Of a DNA stretch of 64,000 nt, positions 8,968-19,673 are shown in pieces. How positions within the stretch are numbered: position 1 is the stretch's first letter; the number at the start of each line of letters is the position of its first letter. The notes beneath the pieces were generated by a model that had not been told where the DNA came from, did no database searches, and saw only the letters and a list, made by a program, of their open reading frames with translations. The stretch lies in NCBI RefSeq assembly GCF_009765985.1, contig NZ_LMUM01000027.1:1-64000 (forward strand), in the 5' to 3' direction. Source of the stretch: Acidobacterium sp. S8 (GTDB taxonomy: Bacteria > Acidobacteriota > Terriglobia > Terriglobales > Acidobacteriaceae). The position numbers and the translations under genes are program-made.

Positions 8968-10104
8968 CTAGTGGCTGCCGGCGGAGGATGCCGCAGCGAC
9001 CGACTCTTGATAGAACGGGTAATCGTTGTAGCCGCGCGCATCGCCGCCGTAGAAGCGCGAGCGATCGTACTTGTTTAGCGGAAGGTTGTTCTTCAGACGT
9101 TCGGGGAGGTCTGGATTCGCGGAGTAGAACCGGCCAAACGCAACAAGGTCCGCTTCGCCGCGTTCGAGGATCGCCTCAGCACTTTCACGATTGAAGCCAC
9201 CAGCTGCGATGAGAGTGCCCTTGTAGACTTTGCGAAGGTGTGCGGACGCGATAGGAGCCATCTTGTCGGCGTCTTCTTTCGAATGGTCACCGACGATGCG
9301 GGGCTCGACGACGTGAAACCACGCGAGCTCAAATTCATTCAGACGACCCGCCAAGTAACTGAAGAGGGCGTCCGGGTTGCTGTCGCCCATTTCGTTGAAT
9401 TCACCGCTCGGTGTGACGCGGACACCCACTCGACCCGGTCCCCACACTGATACTGCCGCCGCGACAACCTCAAGCAGGAACCGCGTTCTGTTTTCGAGGG
9501 AACCCCCGTATGCGTCGGTGCGTTTGTTAGAGGTGTCCTCCAGAAACTGATCGAGGAGGTAGCCATTTGCGCTGTGAAGCTCTATGCCGTCGAATCCTGC
9601 TTTCTTGGCGCGCTCAGCCGCTGCCCGAAACTCTTCAACCACGCCGGCAATCTCTCCAAGCTCCAGGGCGCGCGCGGGAGAAGCAACGACCTCGCCCTCG
9701 CGTGTTGCTGCATGCCCGGTAAATGGGACTTCAGAAGGTGCCACAGGTGCTTCACCGTTGGGCTGCAGTGAAAAGTGCGACACTCGACCACCATGATAGA
9801 GCTGAGCGAAGATCAAGCCGCCCTTTGCGTGGACGGCATCCGCGATCTTTTTGAACCCCGGAATGAAGCGATCGTCATGGATGCCAGGAGCGCCCTGATA
9901 GGAGTTGCCTTTTGGCGAGACCACAGAGCCTTCCATAATCAAGAGGGCATTCTTGGATGCCCGCTGCCCGTAGTGCTCCACCATGATGTCGCTCACGGTG
10001 TCGTCCGGGTTCGACCGCATGCGAGTCATCGGCGCCATCACGACGCGATGTGCCAACGTAAAGGGACCAACCGATACTTTTGAGAATAGCTTTGACGTGC
10101 TCAT
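8968..10104 (-). CDS. Old Yellow Enzyme-type alkene reductase
   Basis: LAHRVVMAPMTRMR, GFDGIELHSANGYLLDQFL, ENRTRFLLEV motifs. Confidence 0.93.
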   Translation of the reverse strand: MSTSKLFSKVSVGPFTLAHRVVMAPMTRMRSNPDDTVSDIMVEHYGQRASKNALLIMEGSVVSPKGNSYQGAPGIHDDRFIPGFKKIADAVHAKGGLIFAQLYHGGRVSHFSLQPNGEAPVAPSEVPFTGHAATREGEVVASPARALELGEIAGVVEEFRAAAERAKKAGFDGIELHSANGYLLDQFLEDTSNKRTDAYGGSLENRTRFLLEVVAAAVSVWGPGRVGVRVTPSGEFNEMGDSNPDALFSYLAGRLNEFELAWFHVVEPRIVGDHSKEDADKMAPIASAHLRKVYKGTLIAAGGFNRESAEAILERGEADLVAFGRFYSANPDLPERLKNNLPLNKYDRSRFYGGDARGYNDYPFYQESVAAASSAGSH

Positions 10105-10422
10105 AAAAACTCCTTCTTGGGGTGTCGCTAAGTGTGTTGTGTTTCAAATTCTGTTCAGGGCTAGCAACGACTGCACTGCATGTTCGCCCTAGCCAGAGGT
10201 CGAGAGAACTGAGCACCGCGGCGTAGTGCATGCATGAATGTGATGTACAAAAGCACAATAAGATCCATCATTTTCTCCATCTCCTTTCTCAAGCGGCCAT
10301 GGACCCAAAAGGGAGCCACAAGCGGTGTGTCGGTTGCGAATTGCTATGCGTTGGCATGAGGCAAGCGTAGACAGACGGTGCCGCACGATATAGCAACAAA
10401 AAGCTACTTTTGCGGATTTCAG

Positions 10423-10869
10423 CTACTTGGCTTGACGCGTCTGTTTACCTGGAAGTCTGACTCGTTGGACCATGTCTGCGAGAGTGGTTCTCGCAAGGAC
10501 CTGTTCGAAACTGTTCTGCGCTTCAGGCAGGATATCCAGCATGATCTTCTTGATGTTCGAACTCGTACGGCAGGTCTTCTCCACTGGATAGTTATGTACC
10601 GCGAATGTTGCCGGTGCTTCGCTTGCTCGGTAGATATCAGCGAGCGTGATCGCCGCTGCTGGGCGAGCCAGCACACAGAATCCGTGCTTGCCACGTGTCG
10701 CCACTACAAGACCAGCCTTCACAAGCTTGGAGAGCGATTTCCGGACGAATGTGGGCTCAGTGTTGACGCTTTCCGCCAAAAACGCGGAGTTCACATGCTC
10801 GTCGTTGTGATCGGCTAACGCCGTCATGATGTGTGCAGCCACTGAGAACTGAAAGCTCGTCGTTGCCAT
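10423..10869 (-). CDS. Rrf2 family transcriptional regulator
   Basis: QFSVAAHIMTALA...VNTEPTFVRKSLSKLVKAGLVVATRGKHGFCVLARPAAAITLADIYRA. Confidence 0.88.
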   Translation of the reverse strand: MATTSFQFSVAAHIMTALADHNDEHVNSAFLAESVNTEPTFVRKSLSKLVKAGLVVATRGKHGFCVLARPAAAITLADIYRASEAPATFAVHNYPVEKTCRTSSNIKKIMLDILPEAQNSFEQVLARTTLADMVQRVRLPGKQTRQAK

Positions 10870-10894
10870 AATGTGTTTATGATGCTCACATTAT
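10868..10894. promoter_or_regulatory. Candidate Rrf2 operator ATAATGTG-N11-CACATTAT
   Basis: Perfect 8-bp inverted repeat at the rrf2 start; core AATGTGTTTATGA recurs upstream of the RND operon. Confidence 0.65.
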
Positions 10895-10926
10895 CGTTCA
10901 AGATTCAAGCGTTTGGATCCATGGCG

Positions 10927-12363
10927 CTATTTCCATCCCCCTCCGAGCGCAACATAAAGCTGGACTATAGAAAGCGCCTCAACCTCTTGAGCCTGAGAAA
11001 GGCTCAACTGCGCCTCGTACAGGTCAGTGTCGGTTGTGAGCACCTCAAGATAGCTGGTGTCACCGCCAGAGTACCGAATCCTTGCCAGACGGACGGCATC
11101 CGTTGCTGATTCGACCTGCTGTGCCTTGGAGCTTCTGCGTTCTCGAACTTCGCGGTAGCTTGCTAGAGAACTTGACACATCTTTGAGGGCATTCAGGATG
11201 GTCTTTCTGTACTCCAAGAGCATCTCTTGCTGCTGTTGTTGCGATAGGTGGTAGTTGCTTCGAATCCTTCCCCCGTCAAAGACGGGTTCTGAGAGCGAAG
11301 CGGCAGCATACCAATAGGTGCTCTTACCGGAGAGGACAGACTGGAGCTGACTGCTAGCCGCTCCTCCGAGGCTGCTTAGCGAGATGTTGGGGAAGAACTG
11401 AGCTTTGGCGACGCCGATCCTGGCGTTTGCCGCAATAAGGCGCTGCTCAGCCTGTTGGATGTCGGGTCTGCGTTCGAGCAATTCCGAGGGAACACCCACG
11501 GGCACCTGTGCCGGATGCGGTTGCTCTCCGACAGATAATCCGCGGGTCACGTCTCCAGGATTACGTCCAAGGAGCAGGCTCAGTATGTTCTCTTGAAGCG
11601 CGATCTGTCTGCGAAGCTCAGGCAGATTTGCTTCCGCTGCATGAAGGAGCTCCTCTGCCTGCCGGGTGTCGGCGAGGGATCCGGCACCGTACTTCTGAAG
11701 CGTCACAACCAATTTCAGGGAATCGGTTCTTGCTCCGATTGTCTTGTTTGTAATCTCCAGTTGCGCGTCGAGGCTCCTAAGCTGAAAGTAGGCTTCGGCC
11801 ACGTCTTCGACAATCGCAACCCGAGTAGCCCGCTGTGCCCAACCAGTCGCCAGCAGGTCAGCCCGAGCCGCTTCAGACTGACGTCGATAGAGGCCCCAGA
11901 AGTCCAAGTTCCAAGCCGCCGAGGCACTCGGTCCTCCGCCATCGAAGAACGTGGCACTCTTCGATCCGTCGGAGTTCTTGGTTGCAAACGAAGCAGGAAG
12001 CTGGAGCGCAGAATAGGATCCTCCCGCGCTCACACTCGGATATTGCTGGGAACGAGCGATACCGAGCTGAGATTGAGCTTCAAGAACTCGTTCTGCGGCG
12101 ATTTTAAGGTCCAGGTTGTTATCTAAGGCTTCCTTTACGAGGGACTGGAGCGCGGGATCGCCAAAGATGGAGGTCCACTGCTGATCGGCAATGGTCGTCG
12201 TTCCTCCGGCGGCGATCTCGGGTGCAAGCGCTCCACGAAAATCGGCCGGTGTAGAGACGGTGGGGCGCTTGTAGTTGGGACCAGCTTTGCATCCCACTAT
12301 GAGGAGAAGGCCCGCGAGTAACGTCGTCGATTGAAGTGTCTTTTTCATGCCTGCTGCCCTCAT
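10927..12363 (-). CDS. RND efflux outer membrane factor (NodT/OprM type)
   Basis: Lipoprotein signal LLIVGCKAGPNYKRP; PSELLERRPDIQQAEQRL. Confidence 0.93.
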   Translation of the reverse strand: MRAAGMKKTLQSTTLLAGLLLIVGCKAGPNYKRPTVSTPADFRGALAPEIAAGGTTTIADQQWTSIFGDPALQSLVKEALDNNLDLKIAAERVLEAQSQLGIARSQQYPSVSAGGSYSALQLPASFATKNSDGSKSATFFDGGGPSASAAWNLDFWGLYRRQSEAARADLLATGWAQRATRVAIVEDVAEAYFQLRSLDAQLEITNKTIGARTDSLKLVVTLQKYGAGSLADTRQAEELLHAAEANLPELRRQIALQENILSLLLGRNPGDVTRGLSVGEQPHPAQVPVGVPSELLERRPDIQQAEQRLIAANARIGVAKAQFFPNISLSSLGGAASSQLQSVLSGKSTYWYAAASLSEPVFDGGRIRSNYHLSQQQQQEMLLEYRKTILNALKDVSSSLASYREVRERRSSKAQQVESATDAVRLARIRYSGGDTSYLEVLTTDTDLYEAQLSLSQAQEVEALSIVQLYVALGGGWK

Positions 12364-12387
12364 TGGTCTAATCCGTGGTGCGCACCG

Positions 12388-13638
12388 CTAATTGCGAATC
12401 TCGACATGTTCGCCCTCAGTCAGCAGGTCGTTCGGCGTGGTAACAAGCGCCTCATTGCCCTGAAGCCCGCCGATAACCTCAATCGTGGTGCCCAAATCTT
12501 TCCCTATTACCACGGGGAGGAAGTGGATGGTATGGTCCGCACTTACTGTCACCACATGGGTACCGGCATGATCAATTACCAGCGAGCTAGTTGGAATGAT
12601 GGTGGACTGGCGCTGCTGAGGAAGGGTGAACTTCACTTGCGCGTACATACCGGCTAGAAGCGATCCGTCGCGATTGTCGACCTGGACTTCAGTCAACATC
12701 GTTCTCGCCGCTCCGTCCAAAGACGTCGCGTTCCGGATAATCGTGCCCGTGTACTTCTTACCCGAGCGTTCTTTGACATCCAGCGAGACAGTCTGTCCAT
12801 TGGCAATGTTCATCGCCTCAGACTGCGGCACATCGATTTGAATGCGCAGCGTGTCGCTTTGGGCAATGCTGAACAACGGCTTCGGTGCATCTTTACCCGT
12901 GCTCACCAGGTCTCCTCGTTCAATGTTTCGAGCGGTAATCACACCGGAAAAGGGAGCGACGATACGCTCGAACCCTTGGATCTGTTGCAACCGGCTCACG
13001 TTGGCACTGTTTGCTGTCACATTCGCTTCGGCGGCTGTGACGTTGGCTTCCGCGGCTGCTACATCAGCAACCCGTGCGTCGAATGTCTGTACAGCCGCAT
13101 CCACGACTTGCTGCGAGATGGCATGTTGCTCTCCGAGCGGAACATCCCGTTCCTTGGTCAGGCGGCTTAATTCCACGTTCGCCTTCGCTTGCCCAAGGGC
13201 GGCTTTGGCCTGCAGAACCGATGCCTGCGCCTGTGCGAACGCTGCCCGAGCCTGGAGCAGTTGCTGATCAACTTCAGGGGCGGAGATCACCGCGAGGAGC
13301 TCGCCGGCTCTCACCTTGCTGCCAATGTCGACGTTCCGGCGTTCGACATAACCGTCGATCCGGGCATACAGATTCGCCGTGTACAACGGTTGAATGTTTC
13401 CAGGTAGAAAAAGCTCGGACGTGGGCTCTCCCTTCGCGGGGTGAGTAATGCCGACCACTGGGTGGGTAGCAGCTGCCTCGTTCACAGCTGCCAACGCTTC
13501 GCGGTCCCGTGCGAATCGCGGAAAGATGCCGATAGCGACGAGAACGAGAACAAGGACGACCGCACCGATTACCCGGACGACAATGGCAGATCTCTTACTG
13601 GTTGCCTGCGTGGAAGTATTCATAGTCTGCTGCGTCAT
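12388..13638 (-). CDS. RND efflux periplasmic adaptor
   Basis: LYTANLYARIDGYVERRNVDIGSKVRAGELLAVISAPEVDQQL; APFSGVITARNIERGDLV. Confidence 0.93.
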   Translation of the reverse strand: MTQQTMNTSTQATSKRSAIVVRVIGAVVLVLVLVAIGIFPRFARDREALAAVNEAAATHPVVGITHPAKGEPTSELFLPGNIQPLYTANLYARIDGYVERRNVDIGSKVRAGELLAVISAPEVDQQLLQARAAFAQAQASVLQAKAALGQAKANVELSRLTKERDVPLGEQHAISQQVVDAAVQTFDARVADVAAAEANVTAAEANVTANSANVSRLQQIQGFERIVAPFSGVITARNIERGDLVSTGKDAPKPLFSIAQSDTLRIQIDVPQSEAMNIANGQTVSLDVKERSGKKYTGTIIRNATSLDGAARTMLTEVQVDNRDGSLLAGMYAQVKFTLPQQRQSTIIPTSSLVIDHAGTHVVTVSADHTIHFLPVVIGKDLGTTIEVIGGLQGNEALVTTPNDLLTEGEHVEIRN

Positions 13639-16600
13639 GCTGCCTCCTGTTGGCTGCTCGCGTTACGTCCATGGATCAGGGTGAACATCAATGGAACAAA
13701 GAAGAGAGTGGCGAATGTTGCAACGGTGAGGCCACCAATGACGGCACGCGCCAGAGGCGCATTCTGTTCACCGCCTTCTCCGAGTCCGAGGGCCATTGGT
13801 AGCATTCCGACGATCATGGCAAATGCCGTCATAATGATCGGGCGAAGGCGCGTAAACCCTGCCGTTACGGCGGCCTCCAGAGGAACCTCGCCCTTATCAC
13901 GCATGACTTCATTTGCGAACGTGACGAGAAGAATCGAATTCGCCGTTGCGACACCGATGGACATGATCGCGCCCATGAGACTTGGCACGTTAAAGGTCGT
14001 CTGTGTGAGAAACAGTGCCCAGACGATACCTGTGAAAGCACCGGGAAGAGCACAGATGATGATGAAGGGATCGAGCCAACTCTGGTAATTGACCACCATC
14101 AGCAGATAGACCATGAGGGCGGCAAATGTCAGACCGAGACCCAACCGGGTAAAAGCTTCATTCATACTCTCGACTTGCCCGCGCACGATGATCTTCGTTC
14201 CCGGAGGAAGGTTTTTGCTCTCCTCAGCGACAATCCGTTTCACTCGGGCGGCTACCGATCCTAAGTCGCTGTCCTGGACATTCGCAAAGATGTCGAAGAC
14301 CGGCTGCCCATTGTGATGGTTCACGTTCACGGGGAGCACAGCTGGAGTGATCGTCGACATGTTGCCCAACACTTCACTTCTGTTGCTGATCGTCCGTAAC
14401 GGAATAGGAGTGTTCTGTAGGGCATTGATGGAATTCAGGGTCGGTTGAGGCGTTTGAGCGGCAACCCAATAGGTAAAGCCCGTTTTAGGGTCAAACCAGA
14501 AGTTTGGTTGCACCGCAACGCTGGACGCCAGGGACACATAAATGCTGTTCGCCACATCTTCTTGCGTTAGACCGAATTGCGCGGCGCGAACACGATCGAC
14601 GTCAACGTGGAGATCTGGTGCGTCCACGACCTGGTGCAGATGAACATCGACCGCACCTTGGACACCGGCGAGGCGCTGCCGAAGTTTGCGGGCGATATCG
14701 TAGTTCGCTGGGTCGTACCCTTGAACCTGCACATCGATAGGTGACGGTAGTCCGAAGTTCAAGATTTGCGTGACGATGTCAGCCGGTTGAAAGAAGAACG
14801 TGAGATCAGGAAACTGCTTTTGCAACTGAGAACGAAGTTTCTTTACGTACTTCTCGCTGGGACCGTGGTGTTTCTCGTCGAGCGAGATGAGGATCTCGCC
14901 GTCGGCACTGCTAATCGTTGCGCCGTCTCCGAAAGCGTAGTCAAAGGTCTCTGGAGTCAGTCCGATGTTGTCGATCATGAGATCCAGCTCTTTAGGTGGG
15001 ATCGTCTTTTTGATCTCCGCCTCAACCTCGCTGAAAAGCACCTTCGTTGTCTCGACCCGAGTCCCGGGTTGGGCCCGCACGTGCAATCTGATTTGCCCAG
15101 CATCGACGGCAGGGAAGAAGTCACGACCAACCAGTGGAAGGATGAGGAACGCGGTAGACATGATCGCAATCGACGCAATGAGAGAAATCCGCTTGTGGCC
15201 AAGCACGAGCCGTAGGGTGTTCGTATAGCGGTCCTGAACCCAGGAATATCCTTCATTGAAACGATCATGCAATCGTCTGAAAAAACCGCGGTTCAGGGAG
15301 CTATCTTCTACACCTGTTTCGTGTCCGGCGATATTCTCGGCTCCTAACAAGAAATGTGCCATGACCGGAACGAGCGTCCGAGAGAGGATGTAGGAAGCAA
15401 GCATCGCAAAGACGACCGCCAGCGCCATGGGAGTGAAGAGGTACTTTGCTGGCCCGGTCAGAAACACTACAGAGACAAACACTATGCAGATGGTCAGAGT
15501 AGAGACAAGGGTGGGAGCGGCGATCTCTGACGCACCTATGAGGACAGCTTCATAAAGAGATTGACCGTCCATATGCCTGTGGATGTTCTCGATCGTGACT
15601 GTTGCGTCGTCAACCAGGATGCCGATGGCGAGTGCGAGTCCGCCCAAGGTCATCGTGTTCATCGTTTCCCCAAAGGCACTGAGAATGATGATGGAACTCA
15701 AGATGGAGAGGGGGATCGAAATCGCAATGATCAACGTGCTGCGCCAACTTCCAAGGAAAAGAAGAATCATCAATGCAGTAAGGCCGGCAGCAATGATCCC
15801 CTCTCGCAACACACCCTTGATCGAGGCGCGAACAAATACCGACTGATCGAACAGTTCGCTGATCTTCATACCTTTAGGTGCAGCGGCGCGAGAGGCAGGG
15901 AGGACATCATTCTTGATTTGGTTGACGATATCCAGAGTTGAAACGGAGCCCGTCTTCATGATGGGCATGAGGACCGCCGTCTTACCATTCGCCCGGACAA
16001 CGCTTTGCTGCACCGACCATCCATCGCGGACGTGCGCTACATCACGCATATAAACCAGAGAGCCATTGATGGTTTTGATCGGAACATCATTGAGGCTGAG
16101 CGCCGCGATCGGACTCGAGTTTGTGCTCACGCTGTACTCCCGAGTTCCAATCTTTGCGGAGCCGGAAGGTAGCGTTAGGTTTTGCGCGTTGATCGCCGTT
16201 ACAACGTCCGCAGGGCTCAACCCCTTCGCAAGAAGTGCATTCTGATCCAGGTCGACCATGATCTGGCGCGCGACACCACCAAACGGAGTCGGCAGAAGTG
16301 TTCCAGGGACAACCGATAGCTGTTGACGCATCCTGAAGAGTCCGTAGTCGTACAGTTCCGACTCTGAAAGGGTGTCACTCGACAGCGAAACTTGAATGAT
16401 TGGCACCGTCGACGCACTGAACCGGAGAATCCAAGGTGGGTTTACTCCGGGTGGCATTCGGAACTTGATCGATTGCACTGCGGCTCCTACTTGCGCCATA
16501 GCCGCATCGATGTGGACTTGCGGCTGGAAAGAGATCTTGATGACGCTCGCACCCTTGATCGTCTGCGAGTCAATCGCCTTCACATCGTTGACGACTGCCA

Positions 16601-16811
16601 TCACAAACTCGCTGAAGTTTGTGATCCGTCCTTCCATTTCTTTTGCGGAAAGGCCGTTATACGTCCAGATGACGGTGACGACTGGAATGTCGATGTTGGG
16701 GAAAACGTCAGTCGGCGTGGTCGCGATCGACGAGACACCGAGAACCAAGATGAGGATTGCCGCAACCACGAAAGTGTAGGGGCGCTTCAGAGCGAGCTTT
16801 ACTATCCACAT
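13635..16811 (-). CDS. RND efflux permease
   Basis: 1058 aa; NIDIPVVTV, GLALAIGILVDDATVTIENIHRHM, full-length. Confidence 0.95.
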   Translation of the reverse strand: MWIVKLALKRPYTFVVAAILILVLGVSSIATTPTDVFPNIDIPVVTVIWTYNGLSAKEMEGRITNFSEFVMAVVNDVKAIDSQTIKGASVIKISFQPQVHIDAAMAQVGAAVQSIKFRMPPGVNPPWILRFSASTVPIIQVSLSSDTLSESELYDYGLFRMRQQLSVVPGTLLPTPFGGVARQIMVDLDQNALLAKGLSPADVVTAINAQNLTLPSGSAKIGTREYSVSTNSSPIAALSLNDVPIKTINGSLVYMRDVAHVRDGWSVQQSVVRANGKTAVLMPIMKTGSVSTLDIVNQIKNDVLPASRAAAPKGMKISELFDQSVFVRASIKGVLREGIIAAGLTALMILLFLGSWRSTLIIAISIPLSILSSIIILSAFGETMNTMTLGGLALAIGILVDDATVTIENIHRHMDGQSLYEAVLIGASEIAAPTLVSTLTICIVFVSVVFLTGPAKYLFTPMALAVVFAMLASYILSRTLVPVMAHFLLGAENIAGHETGVEDSSLNRGFFRRLHDRFNEGYSWVQDRYTNTLRLVLGHKRISLIASIAIMSTAFLILPLVGRDFFPAVDAGQIRLHVRAQPGTRVETTKVLFSEVEAEIKKTIPPKELDLMIDNIGLTPETFDYAFGDGATISSADGEILISLDEKHHGPSEKYVKKLRSQLQKQFPDLTFFFQPADIVTQILNFGLPSPIDVQVQGYDPANYDIARKLRQRLAGVQGAVDVHLHQVVDAPDLHVDVDRVRAAQFGLTQEDVANSIYVSLASSVAVQPNFWFDPKTGFTYWVAAQTPQPTLNSINALQNTPIPLRTISNRSEVLGNMSTITPAVLPVNVNHHNGQPVFDIFANVQDSDLGSVAARVKRIVAEESKNLPPGTKIIVRGQVESMNEAFTRLGLGLTFAALMVYLLMVVNYQSWLDPFIIICALPGAFTGIVWALFLTQTTFNVPSLMGAIMSIGVATANSILLVTFANEVMRDKGEVPLEAAVTAGFTRLRPIIMTAFAMIVGMLPMALGLGEGGEQNAPLARAVIGGLTVATFATLFFVPLMFTLIHGRNASSQQEAA

Positions 16812-16852
16812 GATAGGTTCTCCATCAGACGTAAACGTTGAAAGGTTGACAA

Positions 16853-16865
16853 AATGTGTTTATGA
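16853..16865. promoter_or_regulatory. Second copy of AATGTGTTTATGA upstream of the RND operon
   Basis: 13/13 identical to 10870-10882. Confidence 0.6.
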
Positions 16866-17057
16866 AATATGCAAAATGGAGCACGGTTTGCTGCGTGTGG
16901 ACGAAACCGTGAAGCTCATCACAACGCTAAGGTTGCCACCAAGCCTGTCATTGGACTTGAGCCTAGGGAATCGCTTGGCCGGTGGATAGAAACAAAAGCT
17001 CAGATAGAGCCGTTTTCATCGCGGATCGCGGACTCGCCTTCACTTCGAGGACAGGGA

Positions 17058-17084
17058 CTCGCCGCTTCGGATTGAAGCGGCGAG
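17058..17084. terminator. Hairpin CTCGCCGCTTC-GGATT-GAAGCGGCGAG
   Basis: Perfect 11-bp stem downstream of the SDR at 17102. Confidence 0.65.
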
Positions 17085-17101
17085 CGCCAGGTAATAAAGA
17101 G

Positions 17102-17833
17102 TTAAATCTGAGCGGTGCCGCCATCGACGAACAACTCGATACCGTTCACAAAGCTGGAGTCGTTCGATGCGAGGAACAAAGCGACCGTGGCGATTTCCTC
17201 CGGACGACCAATTTCCCCACGGGGCACGAGCGACGCGAACATTGCCTTCGCATCCGGACCCAAGGGATCCAGAATCGGAGTATCAATGGTCCCAGGACTC
17301 AAGATATTCACTCGAATGTTGCGCTCCTTGAGATCTACGAGCCAGGTCCGAGCGAAAGATCGCACGGCAGCCTTCGTGGCGCTGTAAACGCTGAATGCCG
17401 GGAAGCCCTTGATGCTGGCAATCGAGCCATTCAAGAAGATCGATCCGCCGTCGGTGAACAGCGGAAGCGCCTTTTGGACGGTGAACAGGGTGCCGCGAAC
17501 GTTGAGATCAAAGTGCTTATCGAAGTGTTCCTCGGTGACTTCACCTATCTTCGCGAACTCTCCGAGGCCTGCGCTTGCGAAAAGGACGTCGATTTTTCCC
17601 TTTTCTTTCTTGACGATCTCGTAGAGACGATCAAGGTCGGCCAGCTTGGATGCATCGCCCTGGACGCCGGTGACATTGCGCCCAATCGCTTTGACCGCTT
17701 CATCGAGCTTGTCTTGGCGACGGCCTGTAATGAACACATAAGCGCCTTCCTCTACAAATAGCTTGGCAGTTGCCAAGGCCATTCCTGATGTTGCCGCAGT
17801 AATGACCGCGACCTTACCGTCTAATTTTCCCAT
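17102..17833 (-). CDS. SDR family oxidoreductase
   Basis: [41 protein letters not shown]. Confidence 0.9.
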   Translation of the reverse strand: MGKLDGKVAVITAATSGMALATAKLFVEEGAYVFITGRRQDKLDEAVKAIGRNVTGVQGDASKLADLDRLYEIVKKEKGKIDVLFASAGLGEFAKIGEVTEEHFDKHFDLNVRGTLFTVQKALPLFTDGGSIFLNGSIASIKGFPAFSVYSATKAAVRSFARTWLVDLKERNIRVNILSPGTIDTPILDPLGPDAKAMFASLVPRGEIGRPEEIATVALFLASNDSSFVNGIELFVDGGTAQI

Positions 17834-17962
17834 TGATTCATCCTTTCGCATTTCGAACACTGCTATCGGTTTTCCGTAGGTTGTCGACACGCATCAACAT
17901 AGATTCCGAGTCGTAGGATTAAGATTCAAAAATGACCGGTCGTCTATGACGCGACTGTTTTA

Positions 17963-18943
17963 CTACGCCGTTGCTAGGGCTAAAGCGAAGGAGCATGCGC
18001 AATCATGCCAAGTCTCCTTCATTGTGAAGCCTGACCAGATGAGCAATGATGCCAATGTTGCAAAGGTGAACTTGTAGCTGGACTTAGTCTGAATTGTCTC
18101 GTCCGTCCTGAATGCAAGATCCAGTCGTGGATAGCCGGCTACTGGGGGAATCGTGACGCCTTGAGTTGTCACCGACCGCAGGTGCATCTCAATCAAGGCT
18201 TCATGGCGGTTCCAGACGACTTTATGTGCAAATTGTTCCACTTTGAAGTTTGCTCCTAAAACCTTGTTCAGCCTTTCGAGGGCGTTTCGACTCAGGGCTT
18301 GATGGCAGCCCGATCGGTCGTCATAGGTAGACATGAGCGTTTCTTGGTCCTGGACGAGGTCAACGCAGAGAAGGAGTGAGTCGCCGCTTTCAAGTTGGCT
18401 ATGAAGATTGAGTAAAATGTCCTGAGCCTCCGGACGAGAGAATGTTCCAATGGCGGAGTTAGCCCAAATTGCCAACGTGCGGCCACCGTGCCAACGCTTG
18501 ATCTGATACGAGTCCTTGATCAGGTTCGCAACCCGCGGACGAGATACGACTCCCGGAATCTTGGACGCGATGTCAAACTCCGCGAAATCCAACGCGGCCC
18601 GTGAAATGTCGACTGGCTGGTAGAGCACCGATCCTTGACTGCGGACAAGAGATCCAAGAAGCAATCCACTCTTCGCTGCCGATCCTGCCCCGAGTTCGAC
18701 AATAGTCAAAGGGCGATATCCAGCAGCCATTCGAAGGACTTCGATCGCGTTGTGTTGCAACAGATCAGTCTCGGTTCGATTCGCGTGGTGTGCCGGGAGA
18801 CGCGCGATTTCATCAGACAATATGACACCCCGCTCGTCGTACGGCAGCCATGGTGGAAGCGTCTTCCTCGATGCTGAAAGACCCGTGTGGGCACCACGAG
18901 CTACAGCTTGGACGACCTCCGCAGATGCGTAGTCAGCGACCAT
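17963..18943 (-). CDS. EgtD-like L-histidine N-alpha-methyltransferase family protein
   Basis: LPPWLPYDERGVILSDEIARLPAHHANRTETDLLQ...IVELGAGSAAKSGLLL...YQPVDIS. Confidence 0.75.
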   Translation of the reverse strand: MVADYASAEVVQAVARGAHTGLSASRKTLPPWLPYDERGVILSDEIARLPAHHANRTETDLLQHNAIEVLRMAAGYRPLTIVELGAGSAAKSGLLLGSLVRSQGSVLYQPVDISRAALDFAEFDIASKIPGVVSRPRVANLIKDSYQIKRWHGGRTLAIWANSAIGTFSRPEAQDILLNLHSQLESGDSLLLCVDLVQDQETLMSTYDDRSGCHQALSRNALERLNKVLGANFKVEQFAHKVVWNRHEALIEMHLRSVTTQGVTIPPVAGYPRLDLAFRTDETIQTKSSYKFTFATLASLLIWSGFTMKETWHDCACSFALALATA

Positions 18944-19075
18944 ACCACTCCCTTAGCGCATCACTACCCGCGAACAGCAGGAACACGAGCAATGTGCTGA
19001 TTCTTCTTTGGGTCGAGCGTACGAGTCGGATCCATCCGGCGTATTGAATGAATCAATCGCTTTCGGCGATTAGCG

Positions 19076-19522
19076 TCATTCCGTGTATGGGAAGATACGG
19101 CCACCGGGTTGGCTGAGAATGGTTCTTATCTCCATAAGCAAGCAGGACGGATCAATCGGCTTGGATAGGAGCCTGAAGCTGAAGCCTAGACTACGCGCTT
19201 CGCAAAGCAGATCGGCCGTCTCAGCCTGTCCCGACAGAAGCAGTACCTTACAGGTCGGCCAGCGGGATGTCATTGTGATTGCAAGATGCACGCCGCTCAT
19301 TGTCGGCATTGCGACATCCGAAAGCAGAAGATGAGGAGCAGCCCGGACCGCTGCGCGGAGGGCCTCCTCGGGCACAGTAAACCAGGCTGTGCTGAATCCT
19401 GCATGAGTCAGAATTAAGAAGAGAGTCATGGCGATCAGGCGCTCGTCGTCGACCACGAAGACCAGGAGCTGAGAATCGACGGATTCATCCGTAGGTGAGA
19501 GTCGCTGAAACGCCTGTGACAT
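19076..19522 (-). CDS. Response regulator receiver protein
   Basis: VFVVDDERLIAMTLFLIL...LLLSDVAMPTMSGVHLAI. Confidence 0.85.
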   Translation of the reverse strand: MSQAFQRLSPTDESVDSQLLVFVVDDERLIAMTLFLILTHAGFSTAWFTVPEEALRAAVRAAPHLLLSDVAMPTMSGVHLAITMTSRWPTCKVLLLSGQAETADLLCEARSLGFSFRLLSKPIDPSCLLMEIRTILSQPGGRIFPYTE

Positions 19523-19673
19523 ATCAATTGCTTTCCCCGCTGATTGGCATCTGCCAGGGAGGCATTGATGGAGATGCGAGTCTCGTGTTCAGCATGGCAT
19601 GAGATTAGGGGGCGCGTGAAATGGCGTATAGACAGATCGAATCGCTTTTGCCGGATATGAGCACCGTCCATCA

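Noticed and set aside
14766-15215. 149-aa and similar plus-strand ORFs in the RND operon
   Set aside because: Antisense shadow ORFs of clear RND coding sequence in high-GC DNA.
17963-18943. Ergothioneine biosynthesis cluster
   Set aside because: Only the EgtD-like methyltransferase is present; no EgtB/EgtC neighbors, so a pathway call is not supported.
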